A DNA stretch of 64,000 bases from Caballeronia insecticola (lineage in GTDB: Bacteria > Pseudomonadota > Gammaproteobacteria > Burkholderiales > Burkholderiaceae): the NCBI RefSeq assembly GCF_000402035.1, contig NC_021289.1, positions 434,001-498,000 of the forward strand. The letters run 5' to 3'. The notes beneath the pieces are model-generated. The model saw only the letters and a program-made list of their open reading frames with translations. It searched no databases and had not been told where the DNA came from. Shown here piece after piece: positions 53,447-62,842 of this stretch (its first letter is position 1; each line of letters opens with the position of its first letter). A program made the translations under genes and the position numbers.

Positions 53447-56056
53447 TCAACGCGTCACCGTCAACGACGACAACAGCTTGAGCAGGCTGTCTACATTGAC
53501 CGGTTTGACGAAGTGATAGTCGAAGCCCGCCGACTGCGCACGCAAGCGGTCTTCGGCCTGCCCATAGCCGGTGATCGCGATGAGCATCGGCGTGGTGTCG
53601 CCCTTGCGGCGCAGGCGGCGCGCAAGCTCATAGCCGTCGATATCGGGCAGGCCGATATCGAGCAAGGCCACATCGGGTTCGAGCGTCGGCGCGGATTCCA
53701 GCGCTTCCTCCGACGAATACGCGACGCGCGCGACATGTCCCTCGGATTCGCACAACATGGCGAGTGAATCGGCGGCGTCGCGATTGTCGTCGACGACGAG
53801 TATGCGCAACGACTTGCGCGCCTCGTGCATGCTTGCTTCCGTGAGCGCGCGCGCCGAATGCCGCTCATGATGATGCAGGCGCGGCAGACGAATGGTGACT
53901 GTCGTGCCGAGTCCCGGTCCGGGGCTTTGCACGCTGATGGTTCCCTTGTGCATCTCGACGAGTTTCTTCACGAGCGAAAGCCCGATGCCCAGTCCGCCGT
54001 TCGAGCGGTCCAGCGTGCGCTCGCCTTGCGAGAAGAGTTCGAATACCTTGGGCAACAGGTCCGCGGAAATGCCGGTGCCCGTATCGGCGATAACGATCGA
54101 AACCGAGGCCTCGTCGGCCTGCACGCTCACCGTGATGCGTCCATGCTCGGGCGTGTACTTGCTCGCGTTGTTCAGCACGTTGACGAGAATTTGCGAAAGC
54201 CGCGTGACGTCGCCGCACACCCAGGTTGTAGCATCGGAGACATCGACGTGAATGGTCTGCGAGCGCGCCTCGACCATGCCCGCGATTGCCTCGACAGAGT
54301 GATACACCGCCGTGCCGACAAGTATCGGTTCGACTTGCAGCGCAATGCGGCCTTGCGTGATGCGCGACACTTCGAGCAGATCGTCGACGATGCGCGTCAT
54401 GTGTTCGACCTGCCTGCGCATCAGGTCGATAAGCTCGCGCAAATGCGCCTCGGTCTCCTGATCCTTTTGCAGCAACGCAATGGCAGTGCGCAAGGGCGCG
54501 AGCGGATTGCGCAGTTCGTGCGCGAGCATCGCGAGGAATTCGTCCTTGCGGCGTCCCGACTCGCGCAGCATCAGTTCCATGTGCTTGCGCTCGGTGATAT
54601 CGATCACGCTGCCGATGATACGCAGCGGCTTGCCGTCCTTGCTGCGCTGAAGCAGGGCGCTGCCTTGCATCCACTGCTCGCCGTGCACGTTGCGCACGCG
54701 AAACTCGAAGTGGCCGCCGGGGTTGTCTCCCGCCGCGAGGCTGCGCATATAGCGGTCGAGCGTGGCGCTGTCGTCGGGATGCACGCGTGCGAGCGCGGCA
54801 TCGTAGGTCAGCGTCTCGTGTATCTGACGCTCGCCGCCCGTTTCGAGGAACAGCGTCCACGTTGCGAGTTCGAGCGATGCGATATGAATGTTCGCGGCCT
54901 GCATGGCGACGGTCAGACGCAAGCTGCGCGCTTCGATCGCGGCTTGCGCTTCATATCGCGGCGTGACATCGGTGGTGGTGCCGAACCATTCCTGCAGGTT
55001 GCCTTCGTCGTCGTAGAGCGGCGCCGCATGTGCCTGCACCATGCGATAAACGCCGTCACGCCGATACATGCGAAAAGTGAGCGTGCGCGCGGTGCCTTGC
55101 TGCAAAGCTTCGAGCCATGCTTCTTGCGTGCGCTCGCGATCGTCGGGATGAATGTATTCGAGCCAGCCCCATCCCGACAACGCTTCTGCCGACTTACCCG
55201 TGAACTTCTCCCACTCGCCGCCGGAGGGACGAATCTCGCCGTTAGCATCGGCGGACCAGACGAGCGCACCCGTCGATTCGACCAGCGCGCGATAACGACG
55301 CTCCGACAGACTCAGCCGATCTTCGTCGGCGCGCTGCATGCTGATGTCGAAGCTCACGCCATAAACGCGCGTGAGTACACCTTGTCGATCGAACTCGGGA
55401 TGCCCGCGCATGCGCAACCAGCGACGCGTGCCCGGTCCTGGTTCGAGCACGAAGTCGAATTCGAACGGACCGCCGTCGCGCAATGCTTCGGTGAGCTTGC
55501 GCTGAAAAGGCTCGCGATGCTCGGGCGCGACGCGATCCCATACTTCCGAAAGCAACACGGCTTCCGTGCCGGGCGGAAACGAATAGAGCGCGGCGAGTTG
55601 TGCGGTCATGCGCACGACGCGCGTTTTCATGTCCCATTCCCACGCGCCCATGCGTGCGCCCGCGAAAGCGGCTTGCAGACGCCGCTCGCTCGCTTCGTAC
55701 ATGGCCCACGCGTGACGGCACTCGTGAATGTCGATGGCAACGCCGACCGTTTCGCCTATTTCTCCTTCTTCGTCGCGCCGCGCCTGCAAATGCAGCGTGT
55801 GCCAGCGAAAAGCGCCGTCGGTGCGCAGCAGACGTACATCGACGTTGCGCAACAGCGTGCCGTCGCGCATTTGCCGCAGCGCATCAAGAACCGGTTGAAT
55901 GTCGTCGGGATGAATGAAGTCTTTCCAGTGCCGGCCGACGAGATCGGGAAAAGCGATGCCGAGATAACGGCATGCCCATGGATTCGCATATTGAATGACA
56001 CCGTCGCGGGCCGCGCGCCATACGAACGACGGTAAGAAATGAGCAGGATCGTGCAT
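53447..56056 (-). CDS. Multi-PAS hybrid histidine kinase with receiver domain
   Basis: An 869-residue soluble sensor kinase without membrane helices. About four PAS domains (roughly residues 1-500; repeated HPDD motifs) precede the HisKA domain with phosphoacceptor His in LAHELRNPLAPLRTA, an ATPase domain (NNASKYTPEH, DTGTGISADLLPKVF, GGLGIGLSLVKKLV) and a C-terminal receiver with VVDDNRDAAD, phospho-Asp in LLDIGLPDIDGYE and Lys in VKPVN. The ATG at 56056 is chosen over an upstream start because the extension is unlike PAS; its ribosome site is weak. No partner response regulator is adjacent. Confidence 0.88.
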   Translation of the reverse strand: MHDPAHFLPSFVWRAARDGVIQYANPWACRYLGIAFPDLVGRHWKDFIHPDDIQPVLDALRQMRDGTLLRNVDVRLLRTDGAFRWHTLHLQARRDEEGEIGETVGVAIDIHECRHAWAMYEASERRLQAAFAGARMGAWEWDMKTRVVRMTAQLAALYSFPPGTEAVLLSEVWDRVAPEHREPFQRKLTEALRDGGPFEFDFVLEPGPGTRRWLRMRGHPEFDRQGVLTRVYGVSFDISMQRADEDRLSLSERRYRALVESTGALVWSADANGEIRPSGGEWEKFTGKSAEALSGWGWLEYIHPDDRERTQEAWLEALQQGTARTLTFRMYRRDGVYRMVQAHAAPLYDDEGNLQEWFGTTTDVTPRYEAQAAIEARSLRLTVAMQAANIHIASLELATWTLFLETGGERQIHETLTYDAALARVHPDDSATLDRYMRSLAAGDNPGGHFEFRVRNVHGEQWMQGSALLQRSKDGKPLRIIGSVIDITERKHMELMLRESGRRKDEFLAMLAHELRNPLAPLRTAIALLQKDQETEAHLRELIDLMRRQVEHMTRIVDDLLEVSRITQGRIALQVEPILVGTAVYHSVEAIAGMVEARSQTIHVDVSDATTWVCGDVTRLSQILVNVLNNASKYTPEHGRITVSVQADEASVSIVIADTGTGISADLLPKVFELFSQGERTLDRSNGGLGIGLSLVKKLVEMHKGTISVQSPGPGLGTTVTIRLPRLHHHERHSARALTEASMHEARKSLRILVVDDNRDAADSLAMLCESEGHVARVAYSSEEALESAPTLEPDVALLDIGLPDIDGYELARRLRRKGDTTPMLIAITGYGQAEDRLRAQSAGFDYHFVKPVNVDSLLKLLSSLTVTR

Positions 56057-56244
56057 AAGCGTCTTGCTTCGTAATTCCGGCGAGACGCGTCGCCGGGCGC
56101 GGCATCTTATGGATACCATACAACAAAAGCGCGGCCTTACGCTGCGAGTGCGCAATGCATTTTCAGGGTTAGATACAGAATAATCGGCCGGTGCGCGTGT
56201 GCAATGTTCGGATGTACTTTGTACGCGCTTAGCGAATTGATCTA

Positions 56245-56280
56245 AAGAAACCGCGCTCGTCGCTTAGCCGAGGAGCGCGG
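56245..56280 (-). terminator. Intrinsic terminator after the small charged protein gene
   Basis: On the minus strand CCGCGCTC and GAGCGCGG form an 8-bp stem (56251-56280) followed at once by TTTCTTT. It lies 10 bp past the stop of the 58-residue protein gene and upstream of the histidine-kinase gene. Confidence 0.65.
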
Positions 56281-56290
56281 GTGATTCGAG

Positions 56291-56467
56291 TCAGCCCGCT
56301 TCGCCGACGTCCTTCGGATTCGGCAGCTTTTCCTTCTTGTCGGCGGTGGGCGGCTCGGGCTCGTTTTTCAGCGTGCGCTTCTGTTCTTCCGACAGACGCC
56401 GATCCGCGACATTCGGATCTTCTGGCGTCTGCTTCGGCGGCGTCGGACGGTCGGTGTTTTCAGTCAT
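56291..56467 (-). CDS. Small charged protein, probably disordered
   Basis: A 58-residue protein rich in Lys, Glu, Pro and Asp (MTENTDRPTPPKQTPEDPNV at the start, KKEKLPNPKDVGEAG at the end), with no hydrophobic core. AAAGGAG lies 7 bp before the ATG at 56467, and a terminator follows, so it looks like a real single gene. I do not recognise a family. Confidence 0.65.
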   Translation of the reverse strand: MTENTDRPTPPKQTPEDPNVADRRLSEEQKRTLKNEPEPPTADKKEKLPNPKDVGEAG

Positions 56468-56573
56468 CGTGTGCTCCTTTTGTCGTCGTGCATGAAGTGA
56501 CATGCGCGTTGCATGAGGCGTGCCTGATCAACCGACACCGCGTCGACACGGCGTCGACACCGCGCGCCTAAAC

Positions 56574-57950
56574 TCAGGTCAGCAGGTTCCACAACACGAG
56601 TGTCAACACGAGACCGACCACGGAGACGATCGTCTGCAACACGGACCACACCGCAACGGTCTGCTTGAGCTTGAGGCCGAAGTACTCGCGCACCATCCAG
56701 AAGCCCGCGTCGTTGACGTGGCAGAAGAACACCGAGCCCGCGCCGATGGCGAGCGCCATCAGCGAATTGTGCGTCGCCGTGAGGCCGCCCACGACGGGCG
56801 CGACGATGCCCGCTGTCGTGGTCGTGGCGACAGTCGCCGAGCCGGTCGCCTGACGCAGCGCAACCGCGATGAGCCACGCGAGCAGGATCAGCGGCAGATG
56901 CGTGCCGACCGCGATCTTGCCGATGGTCACGCTGATACCCGCGTTGACGAGCATCTGCTTCAGCCCGCCGCCCGCACCGATGGTGAGCAGAAGCGCCGCG
57001 ATCGGCGGCAGACTCTTGCGCAGGATGCCGCCCACACGATCACGCGCCATGCCACGCGACCATCCGAGCATCACGATGGCGAACAACACGGTCAACGCCA
57101 GCGCGACGAGCGGCTCGCCGACGAAATCGAGTGTGTCGTACAGCAGCGTATCTTTCGCGAGCGCGAGCTTGGCGACCGTGCGGCCGAGCATCATCACGAC
57201 GGGAAGCAAGATCGTGATAAGCGAGATCGCAAAGCCCGGCGTCGATGCACCATTCTCATGCGCGGTGAAAAGCTTGCCCATCTCCTCGGGCTCTTCGATA
57301 TGCAGCCGCTTCGACAGCCAGATGCCATACAGCGGCCCCGCAAGAATGACCGCGGGCAACGCAACGATGAGACCGAGACCGAGCGTGAGGCCGAGATCCG
57401 CGTGCAACGCGCTCACCGCGATCAGCGGACCGGGATGCGGCGGCAGCAGCGCATGCAGCGTGGTCATGCCGGCGAGCGCCGGAATCGCAATGCGCAGGAT
57501 CGGTTGCTTCGAGCGGCGCGCCATCACGAAGATGATCGGCACCATCATCACGAGTCCGACTTCGAAGAACAGCGGCAAGCCGACGATGATCGCGACGAAG
57601 GCCATCATCCACGGCAGGCGGCGCGGCGTCGAATGATCGAGGAGCGTCGTGACGAGCCGGTCGGCCGCGCCGGATTCGGCCATCAGCGCGCCGAGCATGG
57701 CACCCAGCGCGATGATGATGCCTACATCGCCGAGCAGCGCCCCCGCGCCCTTGCTGAAGGCCTGCGCGATCGCTTCGAGCGGCTGATGCGCGGTGAAGCC
57801 CGCCGCGAACGTGCCCACCAGAATGGACAGGAACGGCGCGAGTTTCAGCACGCTGATGGCAATGATGATGATCGCGAGACCGAGCGCGCACGCGATCAGA
57901 AGTTGAGTGTCGTGGGTGGACCAGGGAGCGAGAGTGGTTGTTGGATTCAC
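56574..57950 (-). CDS. GntP-family gluconate:H+ symporter
   Basis: A 458-residue, roughly 12-14-helix permease of the GntP family: PFLSILVGTFAAGFTAHQPL, LGAMLGALMAESGAADRLV, LPPHPGPLIAVSALHADLG and QATGSATVATTTTAGI. It imports gluconate or similar acids. The frame is open to 58103, but GTG 57950 has AAGG 5 bp before it and gives the family length; the extra N-terminal 51 residues look like antisense noise. No kinase or regulator lies beside it. Confidence 0.88.
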   Translation of the reverse strand: MNPTTTLAPWSTHDTQLLIACALGLAIIIIAISVLKLAPFLSILVGTFAAGFTAHQPLEAIAQAFSKGAGALLGDVGIIIALGAMLGALMAESGAADRLVTTLLDHSTPRRLPWMMAFVAIIVGLPLFFEVGLVMMVPIIFVMARRSKQPILRIAIPALAGMTTLHALLPPHPGPLIAVSALHADLGLTLGLGLIVALPAVILAGPLYGIWLSKRLHIEEPEEMGKLFTAHENGASTPGFAISLITILLPVVMMLGRTVAKLALAKDTLLYDTLDFVGEPLVALALTVLFAIVMLGWSRGMARDRVGGILRKSLPPIAALLLTIGAGGGLKQMLVNAGISVTIGKIAVGTHLPLILLAWLIAVALRQATGSATVATTTTAGIVAPVVGGLTATHNSLMALAIGAGSVFFCHVNDAGFWMVREYFGLKLKQTVAVWSVLQTIVSVVGLVLTLVLWNLLT

Positions 57951-58270
57951 GGTGACCTTGGGCTGACGCGAACCGGCAGGCATGCCGGCGCTATTACGTT
58001 TTGCTTTCGCAGTGCGGTGTCTTCGCATCCCGCCCGTGTCCACACGCGACAAGCGCGGGACGCGAAGACCCGTCGTAATAGCATTTTTCGACGCGACGGT
58101 CAAAAACGCACCGCGCGCGAATCGCGCTCTCTCAGGCTGGCCTTGCTTCTGACGTCATTTCGAACTTTGTGTTTTGAATGCGAAATGCCGTTTTGCGTTT
58201 TGTACTTTGCATTACGAATGCATATCGACCGGGCAAGGCGTGATTTCCTGCCTGCGGTCAGGCATTCCGC
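57951..58270. repeat. Gap before GntP with AT-rich repeat, ATGCCGTT type copy 2
   Basis: A 320-bp gap without a gene. From 58165 to 58222 it holds TTTGTGTTTTGAATGCG, ATGCCGTTTTGCGTTTTG (matching 16 of 18 bases at 5242-5259) and TTTGCATTACGAATGC. The rest, 57951-58160, shows nothing I can name; it presumably carries the GntP promoter. Confidence 0.45.
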
Positions 58271-58561
58271 TCAGGCGGCGGCCTTGTTCGGCGCGTCGTC
58301 GCCGTGATGCCGGTCCAGGAGATCGAACAGGCGCAGCACGCGCGCGCGCTGCGTCGTGACGAGGTCGCTTTCGTCGCCGAGCGCGGCGAGGCGCCGCTTC
58401 CAGTAGGCGCGGTCGAGACCGACGAACGCGCTCGCTTTGCCCGACAAAGAGAGCGAGCGGATCATGTGTTCGAGATGATCGAGCTGTGCATCGGCGACGC
58501 GCGCCGGTTTGAGCGCCGCGCGCGCCGCGGTCGTGCATTGCAAGGGTTTGGACTTTCGCAT
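58271..58561 (-). CDS. Small basic protein of unknown function
   Basis: A 96-residue helical, basic protein (MRKSKPLQCTTAARAALKPA, then VADAQLDHLEHMIRSLSLSG and QRARVLRLFDLLDRHHGDDA). No membrane helix or signal. The frame is open far upstream, but that portion is antisense to the AraC gene; the ATG at 58561 has GGGG 7 bp before it. Family not recognised. Confidence 0.6.
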   Translation of the reverse strand: MRKSKPLQCTTAARAALKPARVADAQLDHLEHMIRSLSLSGKASAFVGLDRAYWKRRLAALGDESDLVTTQRARVLRLFDLLDRHHGDDAPNKAAA

Positions 58562-58795
58562 GTTGACGCCCCGATACGCCTTATTCGTGCCTCTGGCTGT
58601 TCTTTTGGTAGTGGCTGGCCGTAAACCTTGGTGAGGCAAGGAGACGGCAATGTGACGACGGCATGACGGCAGGAATCGCCGACCTGAACCATCCGGGACG
58701 CCGCACACGCCGCTCCTCGACCCACACGATATACGCGCGTTCGATTTTCGCTTTACCATGCGTCTCATTTCCGGGCTGCTCAACTCTCGATCTTC

Positions 58796-59863
58796 ATGTC
58801 CGAAACGCACGACACATCCGCGCTGTTCAGCCGCTTCTCGACGCAGGCGCTCCCAAAGGAGCGGCAACTGCTCGCGTGGCGCGACCGCGTCGGACATGTC
58901 GTCGATGTCATTCCGGACAAGGATCGCATTGCTCGAGGCTTTGCCGGCAGCATCGATCTGCATGCGGCGGGCGGGCTGGTGTTCACGGAAGCGCACACCG
59001 ACGCGCTGACCCTCGAACGATCCATCGCGCGCGTTTCCACGGACACGCGTCGCGATTTCGCGTTCCATGTCTATCTGGAAGGCGAGACCGGCAACATGAG
59101 CGGCGTAGGCGCTAAACGCAGCGATCCGGGTTCGGTGCGCGGCATCGTGGCGCTCGATCTGAACCAGCGCTTTCGCATCGAGCGTCCTCGCTGCCGCGTG
59201 CTGACGATGTTCGTGCCGCGCGCGATGCTCGCTGCGCATATCGACGATTGCGACTGGCTGCACGGGCGCGTGGTAGCGCACGAAGCACCGCTTGCGCGCA
59301 TCGTGTTCGATCATTTCGATGCCATTGCGCGCGAGCTTCCTTCGCTCGAACGGCCCGATGCAATCGATATGCTCGATACCGCCGCGCACCTTCTCATCGC
59401 CTCGTTCGCCGCGAGGCCGCATGCGTTGCCCGTTGCGCGCGTCGCGTTACAGAACGCCGTGAAGGCCCAAGTGAAGCGCTACGTCGAAACGAATCTGCAC
59501 GAAGGCGATCTCACGCCGACGAAAGTGGTCGAAGCGCTCGGCCTCAAGCGCGCGACGATCTACCGATGGTTCGAGCAGGAAGGCGGACTTGGCGCATATA
59601 TACGTCATCGACGCTTGCGCGAAGCGGCCGACGAACTCGCGCGCTTTCCGAATTTGCAGATCGCGGATATCGCGTTCGGTCTCGGCTTTAAAAGCGCATC
59701 GGATTTCACGCGCGCGTTTCGCCGCGCATTCGATGCAAGCCCGCAGGAAATGCGTCTGCGTGCACTCGACTTGCTGCGTGCAACGCACGGCAATGACATC
59801 ACGCGCATGCGCGTCGCAAGTTCGGAGACCGTTCGGGAAAGTGGCTCAGCGCGACGAGCGTGA
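58796..59863 (+). CDS. AraC-family transcriptional regulator
   Basis: A 355-residue regulator with an N-terminal ligand domain (about 1-220) of the AraC_binding_2 type and a C-terminal double helix-turn-helix (LTPTKVVEALGLKRATIYRW; NLQIADIAFGLGFKSASDFT, RAFRRAFDASPQEMR). Its last 65 bp overlap the convergent MFS gene, which it may regulate. The 234-bp gap upstream (58562-58795) shows no gene. Confidence 0.9.
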   Translation: MSETHDTSALFSRFSTQALPKERQLLAWRDRVGHVVDVIPDKDRIARGFAGSIDLHAAGGLVFTEAHTDALTLERSIARVSTDTRRDFAFHVYLEGETGNMSGVGAKRSDPGSVRGIVALDLNQRFRIERPRCRVLTMFVPRAMLAAHIDDCDWLHGRVVAHEAPLARIVFDHFDAIARELPSLERPDAIDMLDTAAHLLIASFAARPHALPVARVALQNAVKAQVKRYVETNLHEGDLTPTKVVEALGLKRATIYRWFEQEGGLGAYIRHRRLREAADELARFPNLQIADIAFGLGFKSASDFTRAFRRAFDASPQEMRLRALDLLRATHGNDITRMRVASSETVRESGSARRA

Positions 59864-61088
59864 CGCAGTTCGCGGCCAGCAGATACCATGCGGGCGTCAT
59901 CGGATTGCCGGTCGCGCCGATCAGCCATGCAACAGCAAGCGGAGAAAATCCGCCGAAGATCACGACGCCGAACGTGTAGATCACCGAGAGACTTGCTGCG
60001 CGCCGATGCTTCGGAAACGCTTCGAGCATGAGCACGGAACCCGCGCCCGCATTGTTCAGCGAGATCGCCACATAGAGCAGGATCAGCACGAGCGCGAGCG
60101 CATCCGGCGCGCCTTGCGTGAGCGCGCGAAATGCCGGATAAGCGGTCGCGAGCGCGGCCATGAGCGATGCATATTGCAGCGTCTTGCGGCTCATCAAACG
60201 ATCGGCGGCTAGCGCGACGACCGGCGTAACGACGAGAATCACGAAGCCGGACAGCGACGCGATCAGAAAGCTGATCGTCGCGGGGCGGTGCAGCGTGTGC
60301 GTGAGATAGCTCGGCATGTACAGCACGGCGATGTAGATGCTCGACGAGGGCGCGGCCATCATCAGGATGCCGCATGCGAGCGGGCGTGCGTGTTCGCGCA
60401 GCACGATCGAAAGCGGCGTGCGGGCCGGCCGTGCTTTAAGCGTCGCAATCTCGCCAGGCATACGACGCAGAAACCAGCCGAGCGGTGCGATCATTCCGCC
60501 GATGACAAAAGGCACGCGCCATCCCCATTGCATGAGCTGATCGGGCGTGAGCAGCGCCGACGTGCATGCGCCGACGAGCGCGGCCACGCACGCGGCTGCG
60601 CCCTGACTCGCGCCGCGCCAGCTCACGATGAAGCAACGCCGCTCGTAGCGCACGGATTCCATCAACAGCGCCGACGCCGGACCGATCTCGCCGCCCGCCG
60701 CGAGACCTTGCAGCAAGCGTGCGAATACGATGAGCACCGTGGCGCTTGCACCGATGGCCGCATGCGTTGGCAGGCACGCGATCAACCATGTGCCTGCCGC
60801 CATCAGCGCGATCGAAAGTCGCATACCGGCTTCGCGTCCGCGCCGGTCAGCATAGCGGCCGATCAGCACCGCGCCGAGTGGACGCATCACAAAGCCTGCG
60901 CCGAACGTGGCGAGCGATAAAAGCAGCGACGCGGTAGCGTCGTGCGCAGGAAAGAACAACCGTCCGATGATTGCGGCCGAGAAGCCGTACACGGTGAAGT
61001 CGTAGGCGACGAAGCCATTGCCGATGACCGTCGCCACGATGACACGGCTAAGCCTCGGCGTTTCTTTTTGGATGTCGGTGTGAGTCAT
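59799..61088 (-). CDS. MFS transporter, metabolite:H+ symporter (MHS) type
   Basis: A 429-residue, 12-helix permease: TVIGNGFVAYDFTVYGFSAA and FGAGFVMRPLGAVLIGRYAD with RRGREAGM are the MHS-branch signatures. ATG 61088 is chosen for its natural distance to the first helix; neither it nor the GTG at 61127 has a good ribosome site. The 3' end overlaps that of the AraC gene by 65 bp on opposite strands. Substrate unknown. Confidence 0.85.
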   Translation of the reverse strand: MTHTDIQKETPRLSRVIVATVIGNGFVAYDFTVYGFSAAIIGRLFFPAHDATASLLLSLATFGAGFVMRPLGAVLIGRYADRRGREAGMRLSIALMAAGTWLIACLPTHAAIGASATVLIVFARLLQGLAAGGEIGPASALLMESVRYERRCFIVSWRGASQGAAACVAALVGACTSALLTPDQLMQWGWRVPFVIGGMIAPLGWFLRRMPGEIATLKARPARTPLSIVLREHARPLACGILMMAAPSSSIYIAVLYMPSYLTHTLHRPATISFLIASLSGFVILVVTPVVALAADRLMSRKTLQYASLMAALATAYPAFRALTQGAPDALALVLILLYVAISLNNAGAGSVLMLEAFPKHRRAASLSVIYTFGVVIFGGFSPLAVAWLIGATGNPMTPAWYLLAANCVTLVALSHFPERSPNLRRACA

Positions 61089-61290
61089 GAATGGGAGGAG
61101 ATTGATGCATTCGTGGCCAACGTACACGTTAAAGGTGGTTAGCGTTCGTTAACGGCAGCAATGGTCGGATCTTTGAGAAATCTATCGCGATCACGGCTTA
61201 AACATGTAAGCATGCGCGCGCGTAAGATAACCATCACCTTCTATGCAGCTTTCAAACCGCCATGTCGTTCTCGAACGAGGAGCCGCTTTG

Positions 61291-62172
61291 ATGGATGACG
61301 CCACGCGCGAATTCGACCGCTTGCGCCCTCGGTTGCAAGCCATCGCGTATCGGATGCTCGGCTCGGTGGCCGAGGCGGAAGATATCGTGCAGGACGTGTG
61401 GTTGCGCTGGCACGCGGCCGCGCGTGAGGTTATCGAGAATGCGGAAGCGTGGCTTGTCGCGGTGACGACCCGTCATTCGATCGATCGCTTGCGTGCCGCG
61501 AAAATCCAGCGTGAGCACTACACCGGTATCTGGTTGCCCGAGCCACAAATTTCCGAGCCGCCCGCTACACCCGAAGAAGTCACGGAGCGTGCGGACGATG
61601 TGTCCGTTGCCTTCCTCATTCTGCTGGAACGCCTGACACCCGAAGCGCGCGCGGCGTTTCTCCTGCGTGAAGTCTTCGATGCCGATTATCCGGAGATCGC
61701 GAACATCATCGGCAAGACGGAGGCTGCGTGCCGCCAGCTCGTCAGCCGCGCCAAGACGCAATTGCGCGAGGCGCGTCCGCGTCGTTCGGTGTCGCGCGAG
61801 ATTCATCGTCGCTTGTTGCATGCGTTCGCGCTTGCACTCGAACACGGCGATTTCGCGACGATACACGCCATGCTCGCCGACGACGCCATGCTCGTCGGCG
61901 ATGGCGGCGGCCACGTGCAGAGTTTTCCGGAGCCATTGTGCGGCGGAAAGCGCATCGCGCAGCTTTTCTATGCGGCCTTCCTGCGTTATGGAAAAGACGT
62001 GCGTGTCGAACTCGTCATGCTTAACGAACAATGGGCGCTGTTGCGCTTCATCGAGGGCAAGCTCGAATCCGCACAATCGTACGAAATCGAGGACGATCGC
62101 ATCGTGCGCATTCAGGTGCAGCGCAATCCGGAGAAGCTGGAGCGTATAGCCACGCGTCACGGCGGCGCGTGA
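61291..62172 (+). CDS. ECF41-type RNA polymerase sigma factor with SnoaL-like C-terminal domain
   Basis: A 293-residue sigma factor. Sigma region 2 (EFDRLRPRLQAIAYRMLGSV, DIVQDVWLRWH) and region 4 (LTPEARAAFLLREVFDADYP) are joined by a linker with WLPEP. A C-terminal SnoaL-like domain of about 110 residues carries GDGGG and ends with NPEKL. WLPEP, DGGG and NPDKL-like motifs together mark the ECF41 group, in which this extension replaces an anti-sigma factor. The ATG at 61291 follows GAGGAG. The partner gene type expected for ECF41, a carboxymuconolactone decarboxylase, is next. Confidence 0.93.
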   Translation: MDDATREFDRLRPRLQAIAYRMLGSVAEAEDIVQDVWLRWHAAAREVIENAEAWLVAVTTRHSIDRLRAAKIQREHYTGIWLPEPQISEPPATPEEVTERADDVSVAFLILLERLTPEARAAFLLREVFDADYPEIANIIGKTEAACRQLVSRAKTQLREARPRRSVSREIHRRLLHAFALALEHGDFATIHAMLADDAMLVGDGGGHVQSFPEPLCGGKRIAQLFYAAFLRYGKDVRVELVMLNEQWALLRFIEGKLESAQSYEIEDDRIVRIQVQRNPEKLERIATRHGGA

Positions 62173-62324
62173 TTCGCAGCGTATTGCCAAGGTCATTGAT
62201 GCGTGCAAGGCAACAGCGTGCGCACGTTCGCGCGTCTACCGGCGCGGCGCGCGCAAACATACGATGGCATCCATGCCGGACACGAACCGTCTGCCGGATT
62301 TTTCAGACCACGCATGGAGCCATC

Positions 62325-62804
62325 ATGACCCAACGAATCAATTACGTTCAACAATCGCCCGAACTGTTCAAGAAGTTTTATGAGTTCAGCGGGATGGTCA
62401 AGGAAAGCTCGATCGAGCGATCGATTCAAGATCTCGTGTCGATCCGCGCTTCGCAGATGAATGGCTGCGCGTTTTGTCTGGATATGCACGTCAAGGAAGC
62501 GAAACTGCATGGCGAGCGCGAATTGCGGGTGCATCATGTGTCGATCTGGCGCGAGTCGACACTGTTCTCACCGCGTGAACGCGCCGCGCTTGCATGGACC
62601 GAAGTGCTGACGCACCTTCCCGAGCACGGCGTGTCCGATGAAATCTATCAGCGGGTTCGCGAGCAATTCCTCGAAAAGGAACTGTCCGATCTGACCTACG
62701 CCATCATGGCGATCAATGGCTGGAACCGCGCGAACGTCGCGTTTCAGACGGTGCCGGGCTCGTCCGACAAGGTGTTCGGCCTCGACAAGGCCAACCTGTC
62801 GTAA
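62325..62804 (+). CDS. Carboxymuconolactone decarboxylase / AhpD-like protein, ECF41 partner
   Basis: A 159-residue AhpD-fold protein with ASQMNGCAFCLDMHVKEAKL (CxxCxxxH redox motif) and NGWNRANVAFQTVPG, the pattern of the carboxymuconolactone decarboxylase proteins that accompany ECF41 sigma factors. GGAG stands 6 bp before the ATG. It is expected to work as a peroxidase or oxidoreductase under the sigma factor's control. I found no ECF41-type promoter directly before it. Confidence 0.9.
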   Translation: MTQRINYVQQSPELFKKFYEFSGMVKESSIERSIQDLVSIRASQMNGCAFCLDMHVKEAKLHGERELRVHHVSIWRESTLFSPRERAALAWTEVLTHLPEHGVSDEIYQRVREQFLEKELSDLTYAIMAINGWNRANVAFQTVPGSSDKVFGLDKANLS

Positions 62805-62842
62805 TGCACGGGCGCTGTCATTCGACCCACGGAGGATGAATC

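Noticed and set aside
56520..58307. Long plus-strand open frame (595 codons)
   Set aside because: It lies opposite the GntP gene and has the charged, repetitive composition of an antisense frame.
62173..62324. ECF41 promoter before the AhpD-like gene
   Set aside because: A CGTC is present near 62233, but no TGTCACA-like element stands 16 bases before it.
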